Below are positions 43,760 to 52,145 of a stretch of DNA of 64,000 bases, one piece after another; the stretch's first letter is position 1; each line of letters starts with the position of its first letter. Source of the stretch: Microbacter sp. GSS18 (GTDB lineage Bacteria; Actinomycetota; Actinomycetes; Actinomycetales; Microbacteriaceae); assembly GCA_029319145.1 (NCBI GenBank), contig CP119753.1, positions 3,162,001-3,226,000 of the forward strand, given 5' to 3'. The notes below the pieces were generated by a model. The model had not been told where the DNA came from. It saw only the letters and a list, made by a program, of their open reading frames with translations, and did no database searches. Position numbers and translations under genes: made by a program.

Positions 43760-43868
43760 GGCATGCGCACGGGGGACTGCGGCATGCGTCCCTGGGCTGC
43801 GGCATGCGCCCAGAGGCTCCGGCATGCGCCCAGAGGCTCCGGCATGCGCCCAGGAGCTCCGGCATACG
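43760..43868. repeat. Six 20-bp tandem repeats with a GCATGC core
   Basis: GGCATGCG-type units start at 43760, 43781, 43801, 43821, 43841 and 43861 (the last is GGCATACG). The third to fifth units are almost identical, with GCCCAGAGGCTCC or GCCCAGGAGCTCC between cores. The core GCATGC is a palindrome, so one side of the DNA helix (about two turns apart) carries a repeated site. It lies directly upstream of the small membrane protein start (43877). Confidence 0.8.
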
Positions 43869-43876
43869 ATCGTGGA

Positions 43877-44104
43877 GTGCTCATCCTCGCGGCCGTCCTG
43901 CTCTTCGCCAACGCTCTGTTCAACGTCGTGGTGTGGCCGCGGTTCTACCCGCGCATCGCGAACGATCCTCGAGCCCGCGACGACGAGGGTCGGCGCACGC
44001 CGTTCTACACCGTCCACGTCGTGCTGATCACCCTCGCCCTCGTGCTCGCCGTGGTGTCCGCGATCGCGGGGGTCGTGGTGCTGCTGCCGGGTGGGGCGGG
44101 CTGA
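43877..44104 (+). CDS. Small two-helix membrane protein (SCO4848-like)
   Basis: 75 residues, GTG start. First hydrophobic helix LILAAVLLFANALFNVVVW, a polar loop with RFYPRIANDPRARDDEGR, then a second helix VVLITLALVLAVVSAIAGVV. The layout matches the small actinobacterial membrane protein family called SCO4848, whose role is unknown. The repeat array ends 9 bp upstream, so its promoter must lie in or before the array. It ends 2 bp before the acetyltransferase gene. Confidence 0.7.
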   Translation: MLILAAVLLFANALFNVVVWPRFYPRIANDPRARDDEGRRTPFYTVHVVLITLALVLAVVSAIAGVVVLLPGGAG

Positions 44105-44106
44105 CG

Positions 44107-44721
44107 ATGCCCCCTGGCGGTGCGGGCGGCGTGGGCGATGGGGCCGGTCCTGTCCAGGGCGATGCCGCGGGCGGTCCGGCTCACGATCGGGCCGGCGGAG
44201 ACCCCACCAGCGGCGACGCCGTCGCGAGCGTACACGTCCGACCGGCGCGCACCGAGGACGCGGCGGCGATGGCGCGCGTCCACGTCGAGACGTGGCGCGA
44301 GGCGTACCGCGGCCTCATGAGCGACGAGATCCTCGACGATCCGGGATTCGTCGAGCGACGCGAGCGCCTGTGGAGCACAGCCCTGGCCGACGAGTGGCCC
44401 GGCCGCAACCGCATCGCCGTCGCCGACTCCCTCGACGGCCTCGTCGGCATCGCGATGTCGGGACCGCCGATGGACGACGACACCGCGGCGACCCGCCAGC
44501 TGTACGTGCTTTACGTCTTCCGCGCGCACTATGGCTCCGGGGTCGGGCAGGTGCTGCTGGACGCCGTGACCGATGCGGGCGAGACGACGTGTCTGTGGGT
44601 CGCCGACCCCAACCCCCGCGCGCAGGAGTTCTACCGGCGCAACGGCTTCGCACCCGACGGCGTCGAGCGCATCGACGACGGCGTGCGCGAGATCCGGATG
44701 CTGCGCCCCTCTCGGTCGTAG
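44107..44721 (+). CDS. GNAT family N-acetyltransferase
   Basis: 204 residues. The acetyl-CoA site region is YVLYVFRAHYGSGVGQVLL (a variant of the RxxGxG/A loop) followed by CLWVADPNPRAQEFYRRNGF, the typical final GNAT motif. Residues 1-40 are Gly/Ala-rich and probably not part of the fold, so translation may start later, for example at a GTG near 44220. The substrate is unknown. Confidence 0.85.
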   Translation: MPPGGAGGVGDGAGPVQGDAAGGPAHDRAGGDPTSGDAVASVHVRPARTEDAAAMARVHVETWREAYRGLMSDEILDDPGFVERRERLWSTALADEWPGRNRIAVADSLDGLVGIAMSGPPMDDDTAATRQLYVLYVFRAHYGSGVGQVLLDAVTDAGETTCLWVADPNPRAQEFYRRNGFAPDGVERIDDGVREIRMLRPSRS

Positions 44722-44755
44722 CCGCCGCGCCGGAGCCGATGCGGTCGCCCGGGCG

Positions 44756-45397
44756 CTACGCGTGCGCGGCGGGAGCGCCGAGCACCGCGAGCACGATGTT
44801 CCCGCCGGCGGACTGCCGGTGCGTGCGCACGGTCAGCCCGGCGTCCGCGACGAGGGGCTCCAGCCCGCCTCGGCGCAGGTACGCCAGGGCGTTCGCCGCA
44901 TGGCGCGGCCCGGCGATCATCTCGGCGATCGCCGTGACGACGCGGTTCCACCACCCGCGAGGGAACCGCAACCCGCCCGAGCCGAAGTCTGTCACGAGCA
45001 CGCGGCCGTCAGCGGTGAGGGCGCGCGACGCATCGCGCAGCAGCGCGACGGCATCGGCACGCGGAATCGAATGCAGCACGAGCGAGATGACCACGAGATC
45101 CGCGCACGCGTCGGCGACCGGCAGCCCGGGCCCCTGCGACAGCCGCAGGTCGGCATCCGGGCCGAGACGCCGACGAGCGGCCGCGATCATCGCGGGCGAC
45201 GTGTCGACCCCGATGGTCGTGCAGCCCGCGGCGGCGTACTCCGACAGCGCCGCGCCGGTGCCGCAGCCGACGTCGAGCACTGTCCACCCCGGTTCGGGCG
45301 GGCACACCCGATGCGCGATGCGCCGCAGCGGTGCGTTCATCGGCTCGACGAACCGGTCGTACATCCGCGACGTCAGGCTGTAGGCATCGTCTCCCAT
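44756..45397 (-). CDS. Class I SAM-dependent methyltransferase
   Basis: 213 residues with GAGGAG upstream of the ATG. SAM-binding motif I is VLDVGCGTGAALSEYAAAG, with the acidic residue in TTIGVDTSPAMI and a DLVVISLVLHSIP motif. The N-terminal MYDRFVEPMNAPLRR suggests an UbiE/Coq5-like small-molecule methyltransferase. It converges on the GNAT gene. No substrate can be inferred. Confidence 0.88.
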   Translation of the reverse strand: MGDDAYSLTSRMYDRFVEPMNAPLRRIAHRVCPPEPGWTVLDVGCGTGAALSEYAAAGCTTIGVDTSPAMIAAARRRLGPDADLRLSQGPGLPVADACADLVVISLVLHSIPRADAVALLRDASRALTADGRVLVTDFGSGGLRFPRGWWNRVVTAIAEMIAGPRHAANALAYLRRGGLEPLVADAGLTVRTHRQSAGGNIVLAVLGAPAAHA

Positions 45398-45476
45398 GGG
45401 ATCGAACTCCTCGCCTTCCAGCGTGCCACGATCGGCGTCCGCGTGGGGGTCGGCCGCCGATCCCGGCCGGACGCAC

Positions 45477-46409
45477 TCAGCTGCGGATCACCACGTTCAC
45501 CGGCTCGTCTCCTGCCAGCATCCGCTCGATCTGACGGCGCACCAGGCGCGCGATCCGGGGTCGCATCGCCGACGTGGCGCCCCCCACGTGGGGGACGATG
45601 AGTGTGCCCGGCGCCGACCACAGCGGGTGATCCGCCGGCAGCGGCTCCGGGTCGGTGACGTCGAGAGCCGCCCGCACGCGTCCGCGCTGCAGGTGGTCGA
45701 CGAGCGCATCGGTGTCGACGAGCGATCCGCGCCCGACGTTGACGATGAGCGCCCGGTCGGGGAGCGCGGTAAGGAACGCGTCGTCGACGATCCCGCGTGT
45801 CGACGCTCCGCCGGGCAGCGACGCGATCACGATCTCGGCCGACGGCAGCAGGTCCGCGAGCTCGTCGACGCCGTGCACCGGCATCCCGTCCTCGACACGC
45901 GCGCGCGATGCGACGGCCGTGATGTCGACCTCGAAGCCGGCCAGGCGCGCCGCGATCGCCTTGCCCACACCGCCGAAGCCCAGCAGCAGCACGCGCCGGT
46001 CGGCGAGGCTCTGCGTGAACTGCGCGGCCCAGCGGTGCTCGCCCTGAGCGCGGACGAAGTCGGGGAGGTGGCGTTGAGCGGCGAGCGTGAGCGCCACAGC
46101 GAGCTCGGCGGTCGAGGCCTCATGCACCGACGCGGCGTTCGCGAAGACGTGTGCCGGCGGCAGATGGTCGGCGATGCCCTCATAGCCGATCGACTGGCCC
46201 TGCACGAGCCGCGTGCGCACGTCCGCCAGTCGCGGCATGATGACCGACGCGCTCATGTACGGCGGCACGACGATGTCGATCTCGTTCCGGGGCGCGGGCG
46301 AGTCCATGTCCCAGCGGATGACCTCGACCCCCGGCGGCAGCGGCTGCAGATCGGCGGCGAGCTCCTCGCCGGGGACGGAGACGACGAGGGGACGGATGCC
46401 GGTGGTCAC
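45477..46409 (-). CDS. D-isomer 2-hydroxyacid dehydrogenase
   Basis: 310 residues from a GTG at 46409; an upstream in-frame start would add 21 Pro/Arg-rich residues. NAD-binding loop LLLGFGGVGKAIAARLAGF, the substrate Arg region NVGRGSLVDTDAL, the catalytic Glu in ALDVTDPEPLP and the catalytic His in VPHVGGAT are all present. The family reduces 2-keto acids (glyoxylate, hydroxypyruvate and others). It might be used for glyoxylate from purine breakdown, but there is no direct evidence. Confidence 0.87.
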   Translation of the reverse strand: MTTGIRPLVVSVPGEELAADLQPLPPGVEVIRWDMDSPAPRNEIDIVVPPYMSASVIMPRLADVRTRLVQGQSIGYEGIADHLPPAHVFANAASVHEASTAELAVALTLAAQRHLPDFVRAQGEHRWAAQFTQSLADRRVLLLGFGGVGKAIAARLAGFEVDITAVASRARVEDGMPVHGVDELADLLPSAEIVIASLPGGASTRGIVDDAFLTALPDRALIVNVGRGSLVDTDALVDHLQRGRVRAALDVTDPEPLPADHPLWSAPGTLIVPHVGGATSAMRPRIARLVRRQIERMLAGDEPVNVVIRS

Positions 46410-46561
46410 CCGCTCCACGCTACCGGCGCGACGCGGCGCCGGGCTCGGCGGGAGCGGACAGCCCGCGCGCACCGCCGGTCCGGCGCGGTGACGACGACGC
46501 CCGCACGCGGACCGCTACGCTCGCCCCGACAGCACCCGACGCGCGTCCACAGGAGGCCGCC

Positions 46562-46996
46562 ATGCAGGTTCCCGAGATCAACTACTGGGCCGTGATCCTG
46601 GCCACCCTCTCGACGATGATCGTCGGCACGATCTGGTACACCCCGAAGGTCTTCGGGACGAAGTGGGCGCAGCTCGCCGGCGTCGACATGAACCGGCCCG
46701 GAGCGTCGGCGGTGCTCCCGATCGTGGTGACGGTGTTCGTGAGCTTCGTCTCGGCCTGGGTGCTCGCTGGCGCCGCCACGATCGCGTGGCACTTCTACGA
46801 GGGCAGCTACCTGTGGGCCTCGGTGCTCACCGGCATCATCCTGTGGGCGGGCTTCACCGCCGCACGCTTCATCACGCACGACGCGTTCGAGGGCCGTCCG
46901 ACGAACCTGACCGTCATCAACATCGCCCACGAACTGGTGACGGTGATCGTCATGGCGGTCATCATCGGGGTCTGGCCGCCCGCCGGGACGGTCTGA
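46562..46996 (+). CDS. DUF1761 family membrane protein
   Basis: 144 residues with ACAGGAGG upstream of the ATG. Four hydrophobic segments (INYWAVILATLSTMIVGTIW; IVVTVFVSFVSAWVLAGAAT; LTGIILWAGFTAARF; IAHELVTVIVMAVIIGVW). IWYTPKVFGTKW after the first helix is the DUF1761 hallmark. The function of the family is unknown. It converges on the radical SAM gene with a 7-bp gap. Confidence 0.9.
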   Translation: MQVPEINYWAVILATLSTMIVGTIWYTPKVFGTKWAQLAGVDMNRPGASAVLPIVVTVFVSFVSAWVLAGAATIAWHFYEGSYLWASVLTGIILWAGFTAARFITHDAFEGRPTNLTVINIAHELVTVIVMAVIIGVWPPAGTV

Positions 46997-47003
46997 CCGA
47001 CTC

Positions 47004-48023
47004 CTACGAGCAGGGAAACCAATCGGCGGCGTCGTCCGCCGCACGCCGATAGCCGGCGAAGCGCTCGCGCACCGCGGCGATGGCGTCCGCGAGGGGGAAG
47101 ATCTCGCGCTGCACGAGATGGGCTTCGTCCGTCGCCGAGACCGGATGCCACCACACGCCCTCGGCGGTGATGGTGACCTCGGGGATGAGCGAGTCGACGG
47201 GCAGCTCGATGCCGTCTCGGGCGACCCCCTGATGGGCCACCGCGCGGATGACGCGGTTCTCGTCGCGGATGCCGAGGTCGGCCAGGAACCGCTTGAACGG
47301 CTCGACCTCGTGCGTCTGCTCCGCCGGCAGCGTCGCGGCGACCTTGACGTCGAACCCTTCGTCGAGGGCGAGGCGGATGCCGGCGACCGCCCGCTCCCAC
47401 GCCCCGCGCCCACGGTGGGCGTCGTGCTGCTCGGCGGTGGCCGAGTCCAGGCTGATCTGCAGCGTGAGCCGCTCGCGGTCCATGCGCTTGAGCCGCTCGA
47501 GCCGCGCACCGCGGAAGAGCATGCCGTTGGTCAGCAGCGTCGTCGGCAGACGCTCGGTGCACGAGGCCACCAGCTCGTCGATGTCGTTCAGCAGGAACGG
47601 CTCGCCGCCGGTGAGGATCAGCTGCTCGACGCCGGCGGACCCGGCCTCCGCCGCGAGGCGCGCGACGCGCTCGGCGCCGAGCGCGCGCCGCTCGGTCTGC
47701 GGCGACGAGGCCACGCAGCAGTAGTCGCAGTGGAGGTTGCAGTCGAAGTTCGCGTACATCCACAGCCGTCTGCCGGGCATCTGCTCGGGATCGAGGTCGG
47801 CGAGCGGGTCGCGCCCTCTCCCGTGGCGCACCACGACGGCGTCCGGGCGCACCTCGACCAGCTCGTTGCCGCTCGCGCGGCACCACGCGGCGATCAGGTC
47901 GCTGTTCGCGGCGATCTCGTCCCGGTCGTCGGACCCCCCGGAGACGTCGAGCGTGACAGTCTGTCCTGCCGGCGTCGCGGCAAGCAGCTCGATCAGGTCG
48001 AGGATGAGCGCGTGGTTCACCAT
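47004..48023 (-). CDS. TusA-like domain fused to a radical SAM enzyme
   Basis: 339 residues from the ATG at 48023, overlapping the previous stop by 7 bp. Residues 1-70 resemble the C-terminal two thirds of the sulfur carrier TusA (PAGQTVTLDVSG; NSDLIAAWCRASGNELVEV; DAVVVRHG), but the CPxP cysteine that carries sulfur is absent. The radical SAM core follows: CNLHCDYC within FDCNLHCDYCCVAS gives the CxxxCxxC cluster, then LILTGGEPFLLND. The SPASM-type extra Cys cluster is not obvious, although the protein ends WFPCS. It is the last gene of a five-gene operon of unknown function. Confidence 0.82.
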   Translation of the reverse strand: MVNHALILDLIELLAATPAGQTVTLDVSGGSDDRDEIAANSDLIAAWCRASGNELVEVRPDAVVVRHGRGRDPLADLDPEQMPGRRLWMYANFDCNLHCDYCCVASSPQTERRALGAERVARLAAEAGSAGVEQLILTGGEPFLLNDIDELVASCTERLPTTLLTNGMLFRGARLERLKRMDRERLTLQISLDSATAEQHDAHRGRGAWERAVAGIRLALDEGFDVKVAATLPAEQTHEVEPFKRFLADLGIRDENRVIRAVAHQGVARDGIELPVDSLIPEVTITAEGVWWHPVSATDEAHLVQREIFPLADAIAAVRERFAGYRRAADDAADWFPCS

Positions 48024-48829
48024 CGCTCCGGGATCCCCTGGTCTTCGACGGCGGCGAACAGCTCGCGGTAGCCCTCGAGGTGCGGCGGAACCCACGCGCG
48101 CAGACCCTCCAGCTCGAGGATCTCGCGGTGACGGGGATCGTCCCAGTCCATCGCGTACAGGTTCGCCAGCCAGGCCTCGGCGTCGGCATCGGTGAGCGCG
48201 GGCATCGCGGTGAAGGCGCAGTGGCTGTACTCCGGCGACGTCCAGAACTCCTCGACGGCGCCGGCCATGACATCGCCGCGCGCGATCGACTCCCATGTGT
48301 TGATGCCGATGGCCGCGGCATCGGCCCGATCGTCGAGCACGGCGCGCAGGGCGTCCAGTTCGCTGCGCCCGGTGTCGCCGTGCTTGCCGACGTCGCTGTC
48401 GATCCGCATCAGCTCGACGTCGCCGTCCGACAGCCCCGCCTCGCGCAGATACTGCACCGGCAGGATCGCCGCCTGCGCCGAATCGCGCGACCCCAGTGCG
48501 AGGCGGCGGCCCTTCAGCGCCTCGATCCCCGAGAACCCGCTGCCGGCGCGCGCGACGAACACCGTCCGGAACACCAGATCGGTGTCGCGCGAGGCCAGCG
48601 CGCGGCACGCGCCCCCGGTCTGCTTCACGGTGCGCACGTAGGCGAGGTTGGTGTTCCATGCCAGGTCGACGTGCCCCGCGACGAGCGCGTCGACGAGCCG
48701 GCCGTAGTTCAGGAACAGCACGACGTCGATGGGCGTATCGGTCTCTGCGAAGTAGTCGCGCATGCCCTCCCAGATCGTCACGACGTTCGGGGTGTAGGCG
48801 ACCGCGCCGACGACGAGCGTGCGGGTCAC
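48017..48829 (-). CDS. PhnD/SsuA-like solute-binding-fold protein without signal peptide
   Basis: 270 residues. The fold of PhnD-type binding proteins is visible (GRLVDALVAGHVDLAWNTNL; GIEALKGRRLALGSRDSAQA; AAAIGINTWESIARG). The protein begins MTRTLVVGAVAYTPNVV with no signal peptide or lipobox, and no ABC permease or ATPase is nearby. It should therefore be cytoplasmic. Solute-binding folds turned into enzymes are known (MqnA/MqnD, THI5), so an enzymatic role, or a substrate carrier for the neighbouring radical SAM protein, is plausible. ATGA overlap with the dehydrogenase-like gene. Confidence 0.8.
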   Translation of the reverse strand: MTRTLVVGAVAYTPNVVTIWEGMRDYFAETDTPIDVVLFLNYGRLVDALVAGHVDLAWNTNLAYVRTVKQTGGACRALASRDTDLVFRTVFVARAGSGFSGIEALKGRRLALGSRDSAQAAILPVQYLREAGLSDGDVELMRIDSDVGKHGDTGRSELDALRAVLDDRADAAAIGINTWESIARGDVMAGAVEEFWTSPEYSHCAFTAMPALTDADAEAWLANLYAMDWDDPRHREILELEGLRAWVPPHLEGYRELFAAVEDQGIPERW

Positions 48830-49989
48830 GCCGCCGCCTCCTCTGAACCGGACGTCTCTGCGTCGGCGGGTGGGTCGAACAGCGGCCGTCCCGTGATCAC
48901 GCGGCCGTAGAACTCGTACAGCGCATCGGCGGTGGGGGCCATGACGTGCCCGGCTCGGGCGTCACGGAAGTAGCGCTCCAGCTGCAGATGCTGCGAGAAC
49001 GCGGCCCCGCCGCACACGCGCATCGCGGCATCCGTGATCCGGAGCGCGGCATCGTTGCACGCGGCCTTGCTGCCGAGCACGAACAGCGCCGTGTCCTCCT
49101 GCGGCTCGGCGACGCGCGCCGCGGCCTTCTCGAGGTACGCCGATGCCGCCTCGAGCTCGATCGACATCTTCGCCAGCTGTGCCCGGATCGTCGGCAGGGC
49201 CGACAGCGTCTGGTCGAGGTGCTGCAGCCGAGCCCCCGTGGTGTGCTTGAGGGCCGCCTGGACCGATGCGCGGCTGAGGCCGAGCGAGACCGAGGCGTTG
49301 CCGAGGTTGAACCACGGCAGCACGACGCCAAGCATCAGGTCGGCGCCCGCGCCGCCGTCGCCCAGGCGCATGCCGTCGCTCAGCGCGATGTCGAAGGTCA
49401 TCGGCGTCGATGCATTGCCGCGGAAGCCGAGGCCCGTGAAGCCCCCCGCGATCTCGGCCCCGTCGGTGCCCGAGCGGATGCTGTACAGATCGACGCCGGC
49501 GCCGTCGGGTGTCTGGGTGCCGAGGACATACACCTCGGCGTGGCCGGCCGAGGTCACCCAGCTCTTCTTCGCGTTCACCCGCAGGGAGCCGGACTCGCGC
49601 CGGGGGCGCGACACGGGCGCCCAGAAGTGCGAGCGCGAGCCGGCTTCCGAGAAGGCCAGTGTGCCGAGTGCCCGACCGCCGGCCATGTCGGCGAGCAGAT
49701 CGAGGTCTCCGGACGGCGGCGCTGCCGCCAGAGGGGCACATGCCGCGAAGTGCATGAGGGTGATCATCGCCGTCGATCCACACGCGCCGGCGATCGCGTC
49801 GAGCACGGTGATCATGTCTCTCGGCCCGCCGCCGAGCCCTCCCACATCGGGCGAGAGAGTGAGCCCCATCAGCCCGGATTCTCTCAGCGCCGCGATGGCC
49901 TCTTCGGGGAACCTTCCGTCGCGGTCCACGGCCGCGGCGTTGTCTGCGGCGGCGGCGAGCACAGGGGCGAGACGTTCTTGCAGTTGCAT
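48826..49989 (-). CDS. Acyl-CoA dehydrogenase-fold flavoprotein
   Basis: 387 residues. Fold blocks of the family are LRESGLMGLTLSPDVGGLGG, TLAFSEAGSRSHFW, INAKKSWVTSAGHAEVYVLG-like and MRVCGGAAFSQHLQLERYFRD. No clear catalytic Glu of classical fatty acyl-CoA dehydrogenases was located by eye. Family members also include flavin monooxygenases of sulfur and nitrogen compounds (DszC, SfnB types), which may fit the sulfur-flavoured neighbours better than fatty acid oxidation. It starts 36 bp after the small membrane protein gene. Confidence 0.85.
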   Translation of the reverse strand: MQLQERLAPVLAAAADNAAAVDRDGRFPEEAIAALRESGLMGLTLSPDVGGLGGGPRDMITVLDAIAGACGSTAMITLMHFAACAPLAAAPPSGDLDLLADMAGGRALGTLAFSEAGSRSHFWAPVSRPRRESGSLRVNAKKSWVTSAGHAEVYVLGTQTPDGAGVDLYSIRSGTDGAEIAGGFTGLGFRGNASTPMTFDIALSDGMRLGDGGAGADLMLGVVLPWFNLGNASVSLGLSRASVQAALKHTTGARLQHLDQTLSALPTIRAQLAKMSIELEAASAYLEKAAARVAEPQEDTALFVLGSKAACNDAALRITDAAMRVCGGAAFSQHLQLERYFRDARAGHVMAPTADALYEFYGRVITGRPLFDPPADAETSGSEEAAA

Positions 49990-50025
49990 GGCAGGGGCCC
50001 TTCCGATCGGCGGGTGGAGCGGGAT

Positions 50026-50406
50026 CTACGGCGTGGGTTCGGCGTCCTCGTGGTCGTCGGGGCGGCGCGGGGCGCCGACGGCCAGCAGGCCGATGCCGAG
50101 TCCGCCGCACACCGCCATCAGCGAGGCGTCCCCGCCGAAGAACGCGCCGCCGGCCAGCGTCGCGACCTGAATGATCGCAGCGGCCACCAGCACGGCGCCG
50201 GCGACGAGCACGACGGCGCGAACGTGCCGCCATCCGCCGACGAGCGCGAGCCCGCCCGCGATCAGGAGCACGAGGACTCCGCCCATGCCGGAGCGGATGA
50301 AGTTCAGGGTCGTCGGCAGCGCGAGAGCGGCGTAGGCGCCGGCGATGACGGCGCCTACGCCGAGTGCGACCGCGGCGTGATCGAGGCGACGTCCGAGCGC
50401 GTTCAC
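50026..50406 (-). CDS. Small four-helix membrane protein, unknown function
   Basis: 126 residues from a GTG at 50406 that overlaps the DoxX stop (GTGA). Four hydrophobic segments: AVALGVGAVIAGAYAALALP, VLVLLIAGGLALVGGW, AVVLVAGAVLVAAAIIQVA and LMAVCGGLGIGLLAVG. It ends in an acidic tail (RRPDDHEDAEPTP). No family recognised. Tight coupling to the DoxX gene suggests they act together in the membrane. Confidence 0.75.
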   Translation of the reverse strand: MNALGRRLDHAAVALGVGAVIAGAYAALALPTTLNFIRSGMGGVLVLLIAGGLALVGGWRHVRAVVLVAGAVLVAAAIIQVATLAGGAFFGGDASLMAVCGGLGIGLLAVGAPRRPDDHEDAEPTP

Positions 50407-50924
50407 GACACCACCGCCAGTGCGCGCGCCCATGGCCGCCGGGACTCCTGCCAGAGCGGGCGCAGCACGCCGTCGACCCCGAACCACCGTCCGGCGGCCG
50501 TGGCGAACAGCGCCACGTGGGCGAGGACCATCAGGTAGTAGGCCCAGTGCCACTCGTGGGGAGCGTGGAGCACCGAGAGCGCGATCGCGACCGACTGCGC
50601 GATGCCGATGAGCGCCCACAGCCGTGTCGAGAGGCCGATGAGCAGGAATGCGCCGAGTCCGCCTTCGACGAGCAGGATGATCCATCCGAAGACCTCGATG
50701 CCCGGGAGGAACACCGTCTCGACGAACCACGAGTACGGCGGGAGCACGGGGTAGTCCACCGCCTGGCCGGCCCAGAAGTACAGGCCGTTGTCGGCCGCGC
50801 GCCCGAAGTCGAGCGGGCGCTTCCACGCCACGTTCTGGATCCACATCAGCGCGACGCCGATGCGGACGACCGCCATCAGGGCTTGGGCGGACCGAGCACG
50901 CAGCGGGTCCAGCGAAGCGTCCAT
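50403..50924 (-). CDS. DoxX-family membrane protein
   Basis: 173 residues with AGGAGG before the ATG. Four transmembrane helices with VVRIGVALMWIQNVAWK at the start and IILLVEGGLGAFLLIGLSTRLWAL in the middle (shown here as the conserved DoxX G-L-TR region). DoxX proteins include the small subunit of thiosulfate:quinone oxidoreductase and partners of SodA/SseA in mycobacterial thiol homeostasis. It is the first gene of the five-gene cluster. A short inverted repeat ACTG-ATCC-CAGT lies upstream near 50950. Confidence 0.82.
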   Translation of the reverse strand: MDASLDPLRARSAQALMAVVRIGVALMWIQNVAWKRPLDFGRAADNGLYFWAGQAVDYPVLPPYSWFVETVFLPGIEVFGWIILLVEGGLGAFLLIGLSTRLWALIGIAQSVAIALSVLHAPHEWHWAYYLMVLAHVALFATAAGRWFGVDGVLRPLWQESRRPWARALAVVS

Positions 50925-51038
50925 GCCACGCCTCCTCGCGTCGCCGACTGATCCCAGTCAACGACGGCGGGCGAGCGAGGGCAAGGGCCCCGGCCTTACG
51001 AGGCCGTGACGGTCGCGCGCGCTTCGGCGGGCGCCGGA

Positions 51039-51746
51039 TCAGGCCGCGGCGGCGACGACGGCGCTGACCGCCGACGTGAAGAAGCCGAGACCGTCGACTC
51101 CCGAGCGCATCGCGGCGGCGGTGTCGGGCCCGAAGCCCGGCTCGACGGCATGCTCGGGGTGCGGCATGAGACCCACGACGTTGCCGCGCTCGTTGGTGAG
51201 GCCGGCGATGTCGTCGAGGGAGCCGTTCGGATTCACGCCGAGGTAGCGGAACGCGACCAGGCCCTCGCCCTCGATGCGCTCGAGCGTGTCCACCGAGCAG
51301 ATGTATCCGCCGTCGGCGTTCTTGAGCGGGATGACGATCTCCTGCCCCTGCTCGAACGCGCTCGTCCACGCCGTCGAGGCGTTCTCGACGCGCAGGCGCT
51401 GGTCGCGGCGGATGAACTGCTGGTGGGCGTTGCGGATCAGGCCGCCGGGCAGAAGGTGGGCCTCGACGAGCATCTGGAAGCCGTTGCAGATGCCGAGGAT
51501 CGGCATGCCCTGGGCTGCGGCGTCCTTCACCTCGGCCATGATCGGCGCGTGCGCGGCGATCGCGCCGGCGCGCAGGTAGTCGCCGTAGCTGAACCCGCCG
51601 GGCAGGACGAGTGCGTCGACGCCGTCGAGGTCGTGCGAGCCGTGCCACAGGGCGACGGGCTCGGCGCCCGCCACGCGGATCGCGCGCTGCGCGTCGACGT
51701 CGTCGAGCGAGCCGGGGAACGTGATGACCCCGACGCGGACGGTCAC
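51039..51746 (-). CDS. purQ: Phosphoribosylformylglycinamidine synthase, glutaminase subunit
   Basis: 235 residues from a GTG at 51746 overlapping the purS stop. Supplies ammonia from glutamine for FGAM synthesis. The class I glutaminase Cys lies in [10 protein letters not shown], and the His-Glu pair in [12 protein letters not shown]. The start [12 protein letters not shown] is typical. The large subunit purL is not in the adjacent sequence: upstream of purS lies the divergent cellobiose operon. Confidence 0.95.
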   Translation of the reverse strand: MTVRVGVITFPGSLDDVDAQRAIRVAGAEPVALWHGSHDLDGVDALVLPGGFSYGDYLRAGAIAAHAPIMAEVKDAAAQGMPILGICNGFQMLVEAHLLPGGLIRNAHQQFIRRDQRLRVENASTAWTSAFEQGQEIVIPLKNADGGYICSVDTLERIEGEGLVAFRYLGVNPNGSLDDIAGLTNERGNVVGLMPHPEHAVEPGFGPDTAAAMRSGVDGLGFFTSAVSAVVAAAA

Positions 51747-51991
51747 TCGACCACCTCGATGCCCACGACGTCCTCGATCACCGAATTCGACAGCATGTCG
51801 TCGGCGATCTTGCGGGCCGCGTCGAGCACGTCGTCGGTGACCTCGCCGTCGACGGTGAGCTCGAAGCGCTTGCCGATGCGCACGGCAGAGAAGTCCTCGA
51901 TCCCCAGGCGCCCGAGGGCCCCCACGACGGCCTTGCCCTGGGGGTCCAGAAGCTCGGCCTTGGGCATGACGTCGACGACGATGGTGGGCAT
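51743..51991 (-). CDS. purS: Phosphoribosylformylglycinamidine synthase subunit PurS
   Basis: 82 residues. Small structural subunit that bridges PurQ and PurL. Sequence features: [20 protein letters not shown] at the start, [13 protein letters not shown] and [19 protein letters not shown] at the end, all as expected for PurS. A possible -10 (TAGACT, complement of 52028-52033) lies about 40 bp upstream. GTGA overlap with purQ. Confidence 0.94.
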   Translation of the reverse strand: MPTIVVDVMPKAELLDPQGKAVVGALGRLGIEDFSAVRIGKRFELTVDGEVTDDVLDAARKIADDMLSNSVIEDVVGIEVVE

Positions 51992-52088
51992 TCGAGGCTC
52001 CGGATGTCGCGGGAAGGGAACTGCTCAAGTCTAGGCGACGCCGATGCGGATGCCGAAGGGGACCGTGATGCAACCGTGATCAATCTCG

Positions 52089-52131
52089 TGGGAGCGCTCC
52101 CTTGACATTCATGGGAGCGCTCCCGTAACGT
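52089..52131 (+). promoter_or_regulatory. cebE promoter with two CebR operators
   Basis: TTGACA at 52102-52107 and TAACGT at 52126-52131 give an 18-bp spacer. One palindrome, GGGAGCGCTCCC, sits at 52090-52101, touching the -35, and a second identical core at 52113-52124 fills the spacer just before the -10. Both match the TGGGAGCGCTCCCA box bound by CebR in streptomycetes. Repression by blocking polymerase is expected. Confidence 0.88.
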
Positions 52132-52145
52132 GTGGTCCGCGGTCG

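Noticed and set aside
48017..48829. Phosphonate ABC transporter binding protein
   Set aside because: No signal peptide or lipobox and no permease or ATPase genes nearby, so a transport role is unsupported.
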